Positions 36,300 through 47,884 of a stretch of 64,000 nt of DNA are shown here, piece after piece. The notes below the pieces were generated by a model. That model saw nothing but the letters and a program-made list of their open reading frames with translations, was not told the origin of the DNA and searched no databases. Source of the DNA: Cryptomeria japonica (taxonomy: Eukaryota; Streptophyta; Pinopsida; Cupressales; Cupressaceae). The stretch's first letter is position 1; each line of letters starts with the position of its first letter. The stretch is from positions 819,550,396 to 819,614,395 of the forward strand of contig NC_081414.1 in the NCBI RefSeq assembly GCF_030272615.1, written 5' to 3'. The translations under genes were made by a program, and so were the position numbers.

Positions 36300-38439
36300 G
36301 TTGTGGGACCTGTTATCACAAAAGCTCGCACCCTTGCTGAGCTATCAACTCAGCAACCTTGTGAAACATAGAAACAACCCCTAAGTGTGGGACCTCGTGC
36401 AAGGGAGTTGAATCTATAGAGAAGGCTACCTTCCTTCTCAATCCAAGTGCAGGTGTTGAACCAACTCAACACTTCAAAACTAACTCCTAGGCCTATCCTA
36501 ACAAATCGCAGAGGTAAAGGAAAGAGAGAAATGCTTAAAACAAAAGGAGGTGATGCACTGAAATATCCCAGACCAATTTTTTCAATTTTTCAATTACAAA
36601 GAGTAATGCAACACACATCCGTTAGGGTTAGCACTTAAACCAAAACGATGCGGAAAACAACTCTAACCAAGAATGTACACCAGGATCCCGGGTTGGGCAA
36701 GGCATGAGCATATGGTCAAGAGGGTCTTAAAGCATTCTGAAAGTAACTCAAACCAAGAATGTGCCCAAGATGGACTAACATATGGTCAGAGGATCTTCGT
36801 GCATGCTGAAAGCAACTCTAACCAAGAATGTGCCCAAGATGGACTAACATATGGTCAAAGGATCTTTACAATTACAACTGCTGAAAGGAAAACTCGACAC
36901 CAAGCATGTGCTTTCAAACCCAAGGTGGGAATGGAGCTACCATATGGCGGACATGCTAAGAACTTAGAAATGGAATTAAACGTAAATAACAAGCCTGAAA
37001 TGAAAATGAGAAGAAATGTTGCCAATACTACTGTTCAGCTTACAATATGATAGTAAATGCTTGCCAAGATCATAGGATTAAGACTATACAATGTTGTAAC
37101 AATATAGAAGGCTCTCCCAAGCTTAACAAAAATGATAAGTCCAAGAAATTCTACTCAAGGATCAATCTTAATATTCTGATTTATGACAGACCAGCACGTG
37201 AAAAGCTTAATCAGCAACACATGGAATCACTAAAATACTCATTACTCTCTCAATACTAGTCCGAATGACCCAAAACCAAAAGCAATGGCTTCCTATGAAG
37301 GAGGCGACCCAACCAATACCAAGAAATCAGACATTAACCCAACAGATTATTTATCACGAACCCCAGGCAATTCCCAGCAGTGACGCCAGGCAAGAATGGC
37401 GATTCTTCTCCATAAAATTAAACACTTCATATTAGAATCTGCAAATTTGCACAAAGGAGCGCCCAGCCAAAACAAGAGGAAATATGCAATACCCAGAATG
37501 AATATGTTTTTATTTTGAAATATATGAGTGAAACTACAAATCTGCCCTGCTAACCGTGACTCCCGAAAATGAAATGAAATGCAAATAACTGAACTTCAAG
37601 CACAACTCAAGCTACAATGCAATCCCCACTACAAACTCTCACAACTACACTAAATCACCACTAGTTGCTATCTTTCAAGCAAGACGCAATGCCAAGGCTA
37701 GGAGGCATTCATTCCTTGAAGCAACCCCAATACCATTCCGGCAGAGTAACTTTACAATAGACATAAGGTGTCAAATGAAGGTTAGAGGCCTCCATTTATA
37801 AGCTTAACAAGGGATCTCTAGAGGCTTCTAGAAAGTGCACCCTAATTTCACATTTGAATTTTCCTCCAAGAGATGGCGCCACTTTTAAAAGCTTAATTAA
37901 CCTTTATTTTAATTCACTTCTCTTCATAAAGTTGGCACCCCTTTTCATAAGCAAGATTTTAGACCTTAGGAAATATTAAATCCCTTCCATGATGCGTCCA
38001 CCCTTGAAGACCACCTTTTAAAACAACTTGAAGTGATGAAGCTAGGCCAAGGGGTCATCTTTAAAATATAACATTAAAGCATAACATTATTTAAATGAAA
38101 TGAACTTATCTCTCCAAAAACATCCCAAGGCCAAAAGTGACGAAGCCAACTGAACCAACTGAAGAAGAGAACCAACTATGCCGAAATAATTAGGACCACT
38201 GCCAGAAATAGAATTTACTAAAAATAGTAAATTCCAAAAAGTGCTCGAAACACAAAGCCAAACATACCATTGCGAAGCCCTTTGAAAACCCAGAAAGAAT
38301 CCGCGATCCAAACTCTAATTCACGAGCAACAACAAACTCCAAAATTGAAAACCCTAATTTCACCCATTGAGTAGCCTACGAGTCTCCAAAATAGGCCATC
38401 GGTCAACTAAAACATTACGCCTGAGAAGGGGGCATTACA
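36300..38439 (-). mobile_element. Ty3/gypsy 5' LTR and leader, minus orientation
   Basis: On the minus strand an LTR begins TGTAATGCCCCCTTCTCAGG at 38439 and runs about 1.05 kb to about 37390. It is followed by TGGCGTCACTGCTGGG (37388-37373), a degenerate version of the TGGCGCCGTTGCCGGGG primer site of Athila/Tat-type gypsy elements. Sequence from 37370 down to 36300 would be the leader. No gag or pol follows, so the element is truncated. Confidence 0.55.
36650..36880 (+). repeat. 69-bp tandem repeats, in-frame
   Basis: ACCAAGAATGTGCCCAAGAT occurs at 36752 and 36821, with a diverged earlier copy near 36668. The 69-nt period is a multiple of three and keeps an open frame with the repeated peptide NSNQECAQDGLTYGQRIF. 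It is probably repeat structure of a retroelement leader rather than a protein gene. Confidence 0.6.
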
Positions 38440-38618
38440 TGCACCATGAAGAGATCGTTTCTCTCCCTACCCGAAATGACACAAAGAAACAACTGAAACA
38501 CCCAAGAGATTCACAAACTTCAGTTGTATGAGTGACCCCAATGCATGTATGGAGGTTAGAATTCGCTGAATGTCAAGGGGGGAGAAGGTTTTCCGCAAGT
38601 CACACTCAAATAAATTTA

Positions 38619-39259
38619 TAGTGTTCCACGGGCGTAGGGGACAGGGGGACGCAGGGACGCGTTTCCGAGACGAGGGGACCAAGGGCCTAAATTTGGGGAC
38701 GGCGGCGAGGGGGTGGCAGGGTGGTGGTGCTCATATACTTATACATATACATATGGTACTTGAAAAACTAGTTTTGAAAAGATGTATAACAGTATAACAG
38801 TATAAGAATTAGATTTCAAATGAAACTATAGGAAATACCAAGATTACTTAGATTAGTAATACTAATTGCTAAATGCTAAATAAAATTTGACAAATGAAAT
38901 TGTCAAATTGGAGATTTCTCATTTCTATCATATGAATATCGAAAAAGGAAAACAAAAATACGAATATCTAATGCCATTACTTTGACGTCGCATGTTTTTT
39001 AAAAACTGCTTTTTTTGGTTTGCTTTGACATGGGAACACAGGAGACGCCCAGAGGTCTCCCAAGGAGACGCCCAGACATCTCCCAAGAGACGTCTCCACA
39101 TCTCCCTGGAAGACGCGGAGACGTCTCCGCGTCCCGACGGCGCTTGGGTGGCAGTGGCGGAACGGCGGGGGACGTCATGTCCTCGTCCCCCCATCCCCGA
39201 GACGTTTCTAACGGGGGACGCGCCCAAAAGGGGGGGGGACGCGTCCCCGTGGAACACTG
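38619..39259. mobile_element. Small non-autonomous hAT element with perfect 8-bp target duplication
   Basis: Terminal inverted repeats are (T)AGTGTTCCACGGG at the left and CCGTGGAACACTG at the right. They are flanked by TAAATTTA at 38611-38618 and again at 39260-39267. The 641-bp body has GC-rich ends full of GGGGACG, GACGCG and AGACGTCTCC words and an AT-rich middle. No coding domain. The subterminal words resemble those of the hAT elements at 29803-33706, but the inverted repeat differs, so it is another family. Confidence 0.88.
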
Positions 39260-39267
39260 TAAATTTA

Positions 39268-39840
39268 ACACAGCATATATGAGAGAAGAACCACAAAACA
39301 TCCAACTATGATGAAGGTAAGAAACATACACAGCATGCATAAGTTGAAAGAAGGCAATAATGGTGATTTCAATTAATTATAAGGCCAATGGCCAACTTAC
39401 AGTTGCAAAATACAGAATAATACAAGAGAAGTGGGAGAGCATAGAATAGCTCAAGCCAGCAGGGAGAGAACACTTTACAATGAGGCTTAATAGCCTTTAT
39501 ATAGAAAAATGGTTACAAGAGTGATCATGACCCCTGCATATCAGTCTGGGAGTGCAGGGAAGTGCATGCACTTGACTTCTCTGCATGCAAGCAACCTAGC
39601 CATACCCTAAAAAGGCAACCCTGAGAAGGGTGGATTGACTGACCTTCCAAAGTCAGAGTATGCAAACATGACATAAGTCACCACAACAAGCATGGCCCCA
39701 TACCTCTCCTGATGGAAATCCTGCCAAAAACATTAAATGCACCCCTGTGGCTCCACAAAAGAAGGTGCATAAGTCACCAAAGTTGTAGGAGCCTTTAAAG
39801 CTTTGAGTGTTGATCACGCCATCCGGAAGTGTTGCCAGCC
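39268..39840. other. No recognisable gene
   Basis: Flank between the hAT element and the gypsy 3' LTR. No feature supported. Confidence 0.35.
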
Positions 39841-40650
39841 AGAAAGAAGTTTGGGGACTTCAGAAACTCGAGTTCCCGAAGTGGGGAAGACAAGGAAAGA
39901 ACTTTGGAACCTCGAGGTTCCGGGAAGGAGAAAGGAGAGCACCAAAGAACTTCAAAACCTTGGAGTTCCGGAATTCTGGGGAACTGAAAAAAGGGCTAAG
40001 GAAGGAAATTTAGAACCTCGGGGTTCCGAAGTTTCGAGAAGGAAGAAGGGAAGCAAAGGAAGAGAACTTCGGAATCTCGAGGTTCCGAAGTTCCGGGGAA
40101 AGGAAGGAAGAAAGGCTAGGAGGGAACTTCGGAACCTCAAGGTTCTGGAGAAGGCAAGCGAAAGGAACTTCAGAACCACGGGGTTCCGGAGTTTCGGGAA
40201 AGGGAAGAAGAAGAGAAAGGAACTTCGGAACCTTGAGGTTCCGGAGTTGCGGGGAACAAAAGAGGAGGGGAAAGAAAGGGGGAAAACTTTGGAAACTCGG
40301 GGTTTCGAAGTTCCCGGAAAGAAGAAAACGAAGAGGTAACTTTAGAACCTCGGGGTTCCGAAGTTCCCGGAAAGAAGAAAACGAAGAGGGAACTTCCGAA
40401 CCTCGGGGTTCTAGAATTCTAGAGAAGGAAAAGCGAGAGAAGGCAAAGAGAAGGAACTTCGGAACCTTAGGGTTCCAAAACTCTGGGGAAGGAAGAAAAG
40501 GCTAAGGGAGGAACTTTCTCCGAGCAAGGCAACACCTCACACTTCATGATTCTTCTGCTTTCTCCTTGATCAACTAGGGCAGCGTTAGTCCATGGATCGT
40601 ATCTTTGATCGGTTTTTACTAATGGACCAAGGGTGTCATAGAATGACAAC
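39841..40650 (-). repeat. Gypsy 3' LTR with hairpin minisatellite
   Basis: On the minus strand it starts TGTTGTCATTCTATGACACCC. On the plus strand, 39841-40520 is an array of units of about 50-65 bp: (G)GAACTTCGGAACC, short loop, GGTTCCGAAGTTCC, then a GA-rich spacer. Each unit can form a hairpin. Confidence 0.85.
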
Positions 40651-40879
40651 ATTTTTGACGATTTTTGTAGGATGTTTGCCTGCTCAGGATGAAGTCTAGA
40701 AGCCTCGAGCATCCATTGGGAATTGAGTCATTGAAAGACCCAAACATGTGTGTGCCATCACTTGGAGGAAAACTAGAAACTAGAGCGCACACCCTCTTAA
40801 GGAGAATGTGGCAGGTGCACAAGCACTTATAAAAGCAAAACAACTCCTAGTCTAGTATTTACATAGTCATCAACACCCT

Positions 40880-41808
40880 CTTCAGAAGCATGACTTGAGA
40901 TGAATCCCATTCACCGAGATTGGAAAAACCTCGCCATCAAGCCTGGAGAGATGAAATGCATTGGCCTCCTTGCAACTACTGATGACGTATGGGCCACTCC
41001 AGATAGCATCAATTTTGGAGTATCGCCCACCTTTGGCTATGTCTGCATCCCACTTGAGAACTAAATCTCCCTCTTTGAAGACCCTATTAGTCGCCTTTTT
41101 GTCAAAAACTTTCTTGACCTGCTCTTGATGAGTCTAAAGTGTATGCATAGCCTCACTTCTAACCTCCTCCAGCTCCAACAACTCAGCTAGTCTTTCTATC
41201 ATGGCATCATTCTCTGTCAATTCCAGCTGATGTGCTAGTTCAAGAGAGGGTAACTCTAGGTAAGTTGGGAGTCTTGCTTCCTTCCCATATACTAGCATGA
41301 AAGGGGAGTTATCAATCGCCCTCTTGGGTGTGACCCTGTTAGCCCATAATGCTGCCCTCAACTTAGTATGTCATGCCCTCTGATTGTCTTCAATTGTCCT
41401 TTTAATTATCCTGATGAGGTTCTTGTCGGAAGATTCAGCTAAGCCGTTACCCTAAGGGTAATAGTTGGATGATGTCTTCAAGTATACACCATGCTTAACT
41501 GCCCAAGAACTGATTTGGGTTCCAACAAATGCCCTGGCATTGTCTAATATAATGGTGGAGGGGACACCGAATCTTGTCACAATTCCCTCAAGGAATTCCA
41601 ACATTGAAGCCTCAGTGGCATCCCTCAATGCAACTGCCTCTATCCACCTAGTGAAGTAATCTGTTGCGGCCAAGATCCACTTATGGCCAGCACTAGAAGG
41701 TGGGTTTATCATGCCAATGAAGTCTAAACCGCATTGGGCGAACGGTTGATCTGCTTGGATGGGATGAAGAGGTAGGGCAGCTTGTCTTTGCTTCCCAGAG
41801 GAAAGCAC
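40880..41808 (-). pseudogene. Gypsy integrase core and C-terminal domain
   Basis: In the shifted frame: GLDFIGMINPPSSAGHKWIL, ILDNARAFVG and, after a TAG stop, GNGLAESSDKNLIRI, giving the D, D and E of the DDE core. 41361-41134 continues with LWANRVTPKRAIDNSPFMLV and YGKEARLPTYLELPSL. KVFDKKATNRVFKEGDLVLK and GPYVI (to about 40900) is the C-terminal domain. Integrase inserts the cDNA. Two stops and a frameshift disable it. Confidence 0.82.
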
Positions 41809-43588
41809 ATTTCTTGCAATTCTTCACCCATCTATGTGAGTCACTGAATAAGGATGGCCAGTAATAACCAGCCCTCATTATTTTGATAGTTGTAGTCCTT
41901 GTAGAGAAGTAGCCCCCTGAAGAGCCATCATGAAATTTCTCTAACAATCTGCTGACTTGGTTTTGCTCGATACATCTTAGTAAGACTCCATTGGAGTCTT
42001 TTCGAAAAAGAGTGTCATTCACTAAGACATAGGGAATGGACTGCAACCTGAAATGCCCTCTTTTGGTCCAGTCCAGACCTTGGGGGTATCTACCCTCCAT
42101 CAAGAAGGTGGTCATGTCACTTACCCAACTGAATTGAGTGTCGTTGCTAGTTGGTTGATCCTCTTGTAACACAAGGGCGACCTCTGAAGTAGTCTCAAAA
42201 GATAAGACAAGTTGTTCACATAGGCCCCTGCCTCTTACAAGCTTGGTGATCTTGATGTTGATATCATACTCCATGACCTTGGTTATCCATCCAGCCCTCT
42301 TCTCACTAATGTCCTTGTTTAGAAGAAAATATTTGACACTTGCATGTGGAACTAAGAGCTGGATCCTGTTGTTGGACAACATCTGTCTGAACTTTTTTAA
42401 TGCCCTTACAACGGTGAGGACTTGCTTCTCTACATAGCTATACTTAAGCTCATAGTCCTTTAGCCACTCACTAAAGAAAGCAATGGGTTGCTCCAAATTG
42501 TCATCGTTTAGCTGTGTTAGGACAGCTGCGATGTTGGATTCTCCTCCGAAGGTATAGAGGATAAAATCCCTTTCATCATTAGGATTGACAAGGGTAGGGG
42601 CCTGAGCAATTGCTTGTTTGATCTCTTCAAAACCGGTCCTTCCCTCCTTGGTCCAACTAAAAGCCAAGTTTTTCTTCAACATGGAAGCGAGGGGTTTTAC
42701 CATGGTGGCAAGGTTGGGAATGAACCTCCTCACAAAGTTGATCCCACCAAGGAAACTTTGCAATCCTTTCTTGTGACTGGGGAGTGGAAGAGAAAGAATA
42801 GCTTCCACTCACTCTGGATCAATAGTCAAACCCTCCTTGGATACGATGTGTCCTAGCAATCTTCCTTGATCAGTAGCAAATACACACTTGCTAGGGTTCA
42901 AGGACACACCATACTCCCTACATTTCATGAACACCTGCTCAAGATGACCAAGATGGTTAGTCGCATGCTTCGAATAAACAATTATGTCATCAAGGTATAC
43001 AAGCACAAACTTTGTTAATACCCCCTTGAAAGCCATGTCCATTGCTCTTTGAAACGTGGAACCTGCATTGGTTAGCCCAAAGGGCATTTTACAATAAGCA
43101 TAGGTACCCCACTTAGCAGTAAATGCAATTTTGTATTGGTCTGATTCTTGGACCAAGATTTGATTGTACCCTGAATACACATCCAAGAATGAAAATCTTT
43201 TCGAGCCACTGACCTTTTGGAGAATCTGCTCCATAGAGGGAAGGGGATAGTGATCCTTGAGGGAGGCTCTATTGAGGTCCCTAAAGTCTACACATAGTCT
43301 AATTTCCCCATTCTTCTTTCTTACAGGGACAAGGTTGGCCACCCAAGAGGAGTGCTTGATAGGGAAGATGATATTGGCTTCTATGACCTTGGTCAACTCC
43401 TTCCTCATTAGTGGCTTAATCCTAGGGTTTATTGGCCTTTGTTTTTGTCTAACTGGCTTTGCATCCGGGTTTAGCTCTATAGTATGTTGGGCTAAGCTAG
43501 GGTCAAAACCCTTCAAATCTTCATAGGTCCAAGCAACTAGCTCAACAAAGGCCTCTTGCTCGGTTGATAGTAACTGACTTGTAATCAC
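41693..43588 (-). pseudogene. Gypsy RT, RNase H and integrase zinc-binding domain
   Basis: A single frame with one stop (TGA just before 42808, where related elements have Arg, a CGA to TGA change). RT spans 43588-42809: VPVRKKNGEIRLCVDFRDLN, FSFLDVYSGYNQILV, MPFGLTNAGSTFQRAMD and the catalytic VLVYLDDIIVYSKH. The RNase H-like region follows (FILYTFGGESNIAAVLTQ, YVEKQVLTVVRALKKFRQML) but lacks the usual acidic residues at its start. The integrase H2C2 zinc domain (FHDGSSGGYFSTR, GYYWP, VKNCKKCAF) ends the frame, which is then lost by a 1-nt shift near 41810. Confidence 0.88.
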
Positions 43589-43841
43589 CCCTCTTTGCAG
43601 CCAAGTTCATCTTCTTCTTCAACTAATCATCCGAGTTGAAAATGCCTTCCAAGGTAACTAGACCTTTAGGCAACTTGTTGGAGTTGAGCTGCATGATTTG
43701 ATCTCCATATTGGTCTTGCAACTTAGACTGATTTTTAGCAGAAAATTCTGCTTCATTTTGCAAGAAGTTGACGATTTGTTGATCGCTTTCGAACACTTGC
43801 CAATTTACTTGATTGTCTAGGACAGCAGGCCTCACAACCAC

Positions 43842-44989
43842 CCTGATGTGTTGCTCCTTCTCACTTGCAACATGCGTTGGTATGTCGAATTGAGCACCAA
43901 CCGCTGCAAGCCTATCAGCATGCTTGTTCTAACTTCTAGGAATGCTCTGGATATTGAAGGCCTCAAATCCTTCAATCAAATCCCAAACCCTGTGTTTGTA
44001 TGATTTGAGTAGGTTGTTTTTTGTTACACTTTGAGCTCGGATGTGATTAACAACCAACTCACTATCTCCAAATACTTGCAAAGATCTGATCTTTCTGCTT
44101 CATACTCAGCGACATTGTTGGTGCAACCAAATTGAAGCCTAAAAAAGAAGAAATATTTCTCCTGCTCAGGAGAAACAAGCATCACACCGGCACCTGCACC
44201 TGCACCTGCACCGTTCTTGTTTCTTGAACCATCAAAAAACATACTCCATAACCCCTCTAAGTCTCCTTGTGTCTTGATGAGGTTAGGGATAGGAGTATCC
44301 TCTTCATGGATACAATAGGTGCCAAGCCCAGTCTCTTCAGTCTCAGTTAATGGATCAAACTGAAAAGCATTGCCCCATTCGTCCAGCAAGCAATCAAGGA
44401 CCTCTTGCAAAAGAGTAGCAAGCTCACGAACAGTACACTCCTCTCCCTCTTCATGCAAAGTGCAGTTCATATTTATAGGGTTGGGGGTGTAGGGCTCAAT
44501 GTGGTTTTGGGCAATGGGCTCTGCCCTTATGGTGACCTTGGTACCATACCTTGTTTGAAATAGCATGTGGGACCAATCAAAAAATAAGTACCCACCTATC
44601 TTGGCGGTGAAGTCTCTAGACAAGCAGATGGCAAAGAAAGCAGGGAGGTCGATGATTGATACCTCTTGCAAGACAATGCAACCAAGGCATGCATGCAAGG
44701 TTAACTTCAAATTTTTTACAACCCCAACTGTCTTAATAGAAATGCCATCCAATTGGACCACCCCTTTGATCACAGGTTCGTAGTCTATGCGAAAAAGATC
44801 AGCTGCCTTCTTAGGCATGACTGAGCTACTAGCTCTTGAGTCTATCATGCAGTTGTGAACTAAGTTATCTCCTATGATTAAGGAGAGATAGAAGGGGGGA
44901 GGCTTGTTGATCTTACTTGAATCTTCCTCCTCCTTGGGTTGCACCAAATTGGTGGAGACTGCCTTTTTTGTTGAATGTTGCCTCATCAC
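43842..44989 (-). pseudogene. Gypsy protease, linker and upstream RNase H-like domain
   Basis: The frame 44989-44024 starts with the protease (LVHNCMIDSRASSSVMPKKA; active-site D-S-G is here D-S-R), then a linker with acidic stretches. At about 44265 it reads LWSMFFDGSRNKNGAG, with FGCTNNVAEYEAE further on: the D..G...G and NNVAEYEAL signature of the additional, archaeal-type RNase H of plant gypsy elements. A GCACCT triplet run has expanded a Gly-Ala stretch. After a frameshift, YKHRVWDLIEGFEAFNIQSI and KHADRLAAVGAQFD (to about 43860) complete that domain. It lies before RT, not after RNase H. Confidence 0.75.
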
Positions 44990-45381
44990 TAGACTGATCG
45001 ACGTCCATCAGTGCCTCTTTAAGCAAATCCCTTTGAGATGGGATCGAAAGGGCCTCCCACATAGTGACATTGAGATTGGCCTTCTTCATCTGATCAACTA
45101 TGTTGAAAGGAACACCAACTGATTTTAGGGGCACCTTTGAGGCTACAAGGTCTACTTTTGCTCTTTGGACGACTTGGACCTCCTCCTGCCTCTTGCTCCC
45201 CTACATGGTATTTTGGCTTGTATCATGGACAGCTACATTGGGCGTCTTGGGCTGATGTTGAAGGTGAGGCAGCCTCCATGGCTCTCTTCTTTGACCTCGT
45301 ATACTGTAGCATAGACTCACCATTTGTTTGGTTCAAACCACAGAATTCTGCCTCTTGCCAATTGACAAAGGTAGAATCCCC

Positions 45382-46487
45382 TTACAAGTAAGCCTGAGTG
45401 CCAACAATAGGCTGATTTGGGTCATATTGCTGGCCAAAAGTGCTCGGCTCATCCTGCACCACTAAGGCTTGGACAAACCCTCCATTTTGGCATGCACCTT
45501 GGTTGTGTGGCAGATTGCATGGTTGACACAAATCCTGCTCTTGAGCGAGGTTATTTTGCATGGGAACTATCGCTTTTGAGTTGCTTGCAGCTGTGGGGTT
45601 CACACTATTCAAAGGCCTAGCGTTGCTCCATTGGTTTTGCCCTTGAAAGGGTGGCCTATTCTGCTGATAGTTCTGATTTTGTGCCTGATAAGGTCTACTA
45701 TGTTGGGCTTGTTGCCACTTTAGCGTCACCAACTCATTGCTAAAGTTTTGCAATAGAGCCTTGATCTCATGGAGCTCATTTGAAGATGTAGAGGGCGTGG
45801 ATGGTTGACCTGCGGAAGTCATGGGGATAGGAGCCAAGGTGGGTTGTTGAATAGGAGCCTCTGGGAAGAGAGGCATCGGAGGCTTTGGAGCTATCTTCCC
45901 AGCCAGAATCAAACAATTTTCTGCCCTGATGGCTATGTCATATGCACCCGGTAAAGAGGCTCCACCCATTGATTGTACCATGACAGCTATATCGTTGTTG
46001 AGAGCTCTAAGATAATACAAGAAGGCATGATTTGGCGATGGCTTCACTAGAGCAGGAATTCTATTCCATGTCTTATGGAATCTGAAATTGAAATCTCCCA
46101 TGAACTCGTGGGGTGCCCTCTTGATCGTAGTCAACTATCCACAAGTGATAGGTGATCACTTTTGCCTTCAAAATGATTGCACAACCTCTCCCCCAATTCA
46201 TCCCAAGTGTGAATGGAGCTAGACGGCAACCCTCTATACCATTGCAAAGCTTTGCCTTTCAAAGATGTGGCTAAGAGTCTTACAGCAACATCATCCTGAG
46301 TAATATTATGGACGGAGCAAATGTTTGCAATGTCTTGAATGTGCTCAATGGGCATAGTAGTTGTTTCATCAATGAAGTTAGGTATACTCTTCAATGCAGC
46401 CACTAGTATGTCATTCCATTGAGTCAAAACATGGGGACTCCCCACATTGAAGGTGACAAAAACCTGATTTCTTGCCATGTGAAACAA
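45382..46487 (-). pseudogene. Gypsy gag
   Basis: Two open stretches in one reading, separated by a stop near 46131. The first has VRLLATSLKGKALQWYRGL and WDELGERLCNHFEGKSDHL; the second starts with TTIKRAPHEFMGDFNFRFHK. Together they form the retrotransposon gag (capsid) domain. A Gln/Pro-rich segment and CQPCNLPHNQGAC (C-x2-C-x3-H-x4-C, a zinc-knuckle-like motif) follow. The product would form the virus-like particle. The interrupting stop makes it non-functional unless suppressed. Confidence 0.85.
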
Positions 46488-47041
46488 TGGTCTATTGATA
46501 TGAGTGGTGGGAGCGCTTGATAGTAATGGTCTTGAAACTGGAGGGGTAGAATGAGACCTGGGAGATGGAATGCTTACAACCCTGACTTCCCTAACTAGTG
46601 ATAATGAAGGTCTACCTCTCCACCTTCTAGAGCCTGAAGACGAGAGTTCTTCGAACTAGAAACTACCTCTAGAAGACGCCCTTGTATGAATTTTGGGCAT
46701 GAAATCTGGAGCTGCAAAAAGTCATGAGCAAGCAATGGACCTGTTGAGCAGAGACCTCGGAACCTCAGGGTTTCGGGGTTCCAGACTTAAGCACTTTGGA
46801 ACCTAGGGTTTTCGGACCTCCGAAGTAGCGAACTTCGGAACCCTAGGGGTTCTTGACTTCCGGAGTTGTGAGAGTTGCGATGACTTGGGAACTTGGGGGT
46901 TCCGGGGTCCCAGAGTTATGAACTTTGTGTGAACAATAACTGGACCTTGAGCAGAGTCACCAAGTGCTTGAAAGGTGATTGCCTCTAAAGCCTGAAACAC
47001 TAAGAATTAGCACTGAATCCTTAGCATGTATGTCGAACTAA
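46488..47041 (-). other. Gypsy leader with further hairpin words
   Basis: Between the primer site and gag. At 46745-46925 the same GGAACC/GGTTCC hairpin words seen in the LTR recur in diverged form, so the hairpin motif is not confined to the LTR. Confidence 0.55.
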
Positions 47042-47059
47042 GTCCCACCAGGCGTGCCA

Positions 47060-47884
47060 AAAAGAAGTTTGGGGACTTCGGAAACTCAGGTTCCCGAAGT
47101 GGGGAAGACAAGGAAAGAACTTCGAAACCTCGGGGTTCCAAGGTTCCGGGAAGGAGAAAGGAGAGTAGCAGGGAACTTCGGAACCTCGAAGTTCCGGAGT
47201 TCCGGGGAACTGAAAAAGGGCTAAGGAAGGAACTTCGGAACCTCGAGGTTACGGAGTTCCGAGAGGGAAGAAGGGAAGCAAAGGAACGGAACTTCGAAAC
47301 CTCGGGGTTCCAGAGTTCCAAAGAAAGGAAGGAAGAAAGGCTAGGAGGGAACTTCGGAACCTCGGGGTTTTGAGGTTCCAGAGAAGGAAAGGGAAAGGAA
47401 CTCCGGAACCTCAGGGTTCCGGAGTTCCGAGAAAGGGAAGAAGAAGAGAAAGGAACTTCGGAACCTTGGGGTTCCAGAGTTCCGAGGAACAGAAGAGGAG
47501 GGGAAAGAAAGGGGGGAACTTCGAAAACTCAGGTTTCCGAAGTTCCTGTGAAAGAAAGGAGAGGCAGAAAAGGGAAGGAACTTAGGAACCTCGAGGTTCC
47601 GGAGTTCCGGGAAAGAAGAAAACAAAGAGGTAACTTCGAAACCTTGGGGTTCCGGAGAAGGAAAAGCGAGAGAAGGCAAAGAGAAAGAACTTCGGAACCT
47701 CAGGGTTCCGAAATTCTGGGGAAGGAAGAAAAGGCTAAGGGAGGAACTTCCTCCGAGCAAGGCAACACCTCACACTTAATGATTCTTCTGCTTTCTCCTT
47801 GACCAACTAGGGCAGCGTTGGTCGATGGATCGTATCTCTAATCGGTTCTTACTGTTGGACCAAGGGTGTCATAAAATGACAACA
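47060..47884 (-). repeat. Gypsy 5' LTR with hairpin minisatellite
   Basis: Partner of the LTR at 39841-40650, colinear over its full length. About 12 units start with GGAAC near 47116, 47174, 47239, 47288, 47350, 47397, 47452, 47515, 47577, 47630, 47688 and 47744. The unit at 47397-47428 is a perfect 14-bp-arm hairpin with a 4-nt loop. Confidence 0.85.

Larger units (their letters stand above)
39841..47884 (-). mobile_element. Nearly complete Ty3/gypsy retrotransposon, both LTRs
   Basis: Direct repeats 39841-40650 and 47060-47884 bound a 6.4-kb interior on the minus strand. The 5' LTR is followed directly by TGGCACGCCTGGTGGGAC (47059-47042), a gypsy-type primer site. Interior order: gag (46487-45382), protease (44989-44560), an RNase H-like domain (about 44265-43850), RT, RNase H and integrase (43588-40880). 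The YLDD box is intact, but single stops and frameshifts break gag, pol and integrase, so the copy is recent enough to read but dead. The RNase H ahead of RT is unusual. Confidence 0.9.

Noticed and set aside
38928-39340. Overlapping frames on both strands, about 100 codons each
   Set aside because: Created by the GC-rich end of the small hAT element.
39803-40339. 178-codon open frame, Glu/Lys/Arg-rich
   Set aside because: It is a by-product of the purine-rich hairpin minisatellite in the LTR; the sister LTR gives different frames from the same repeat.
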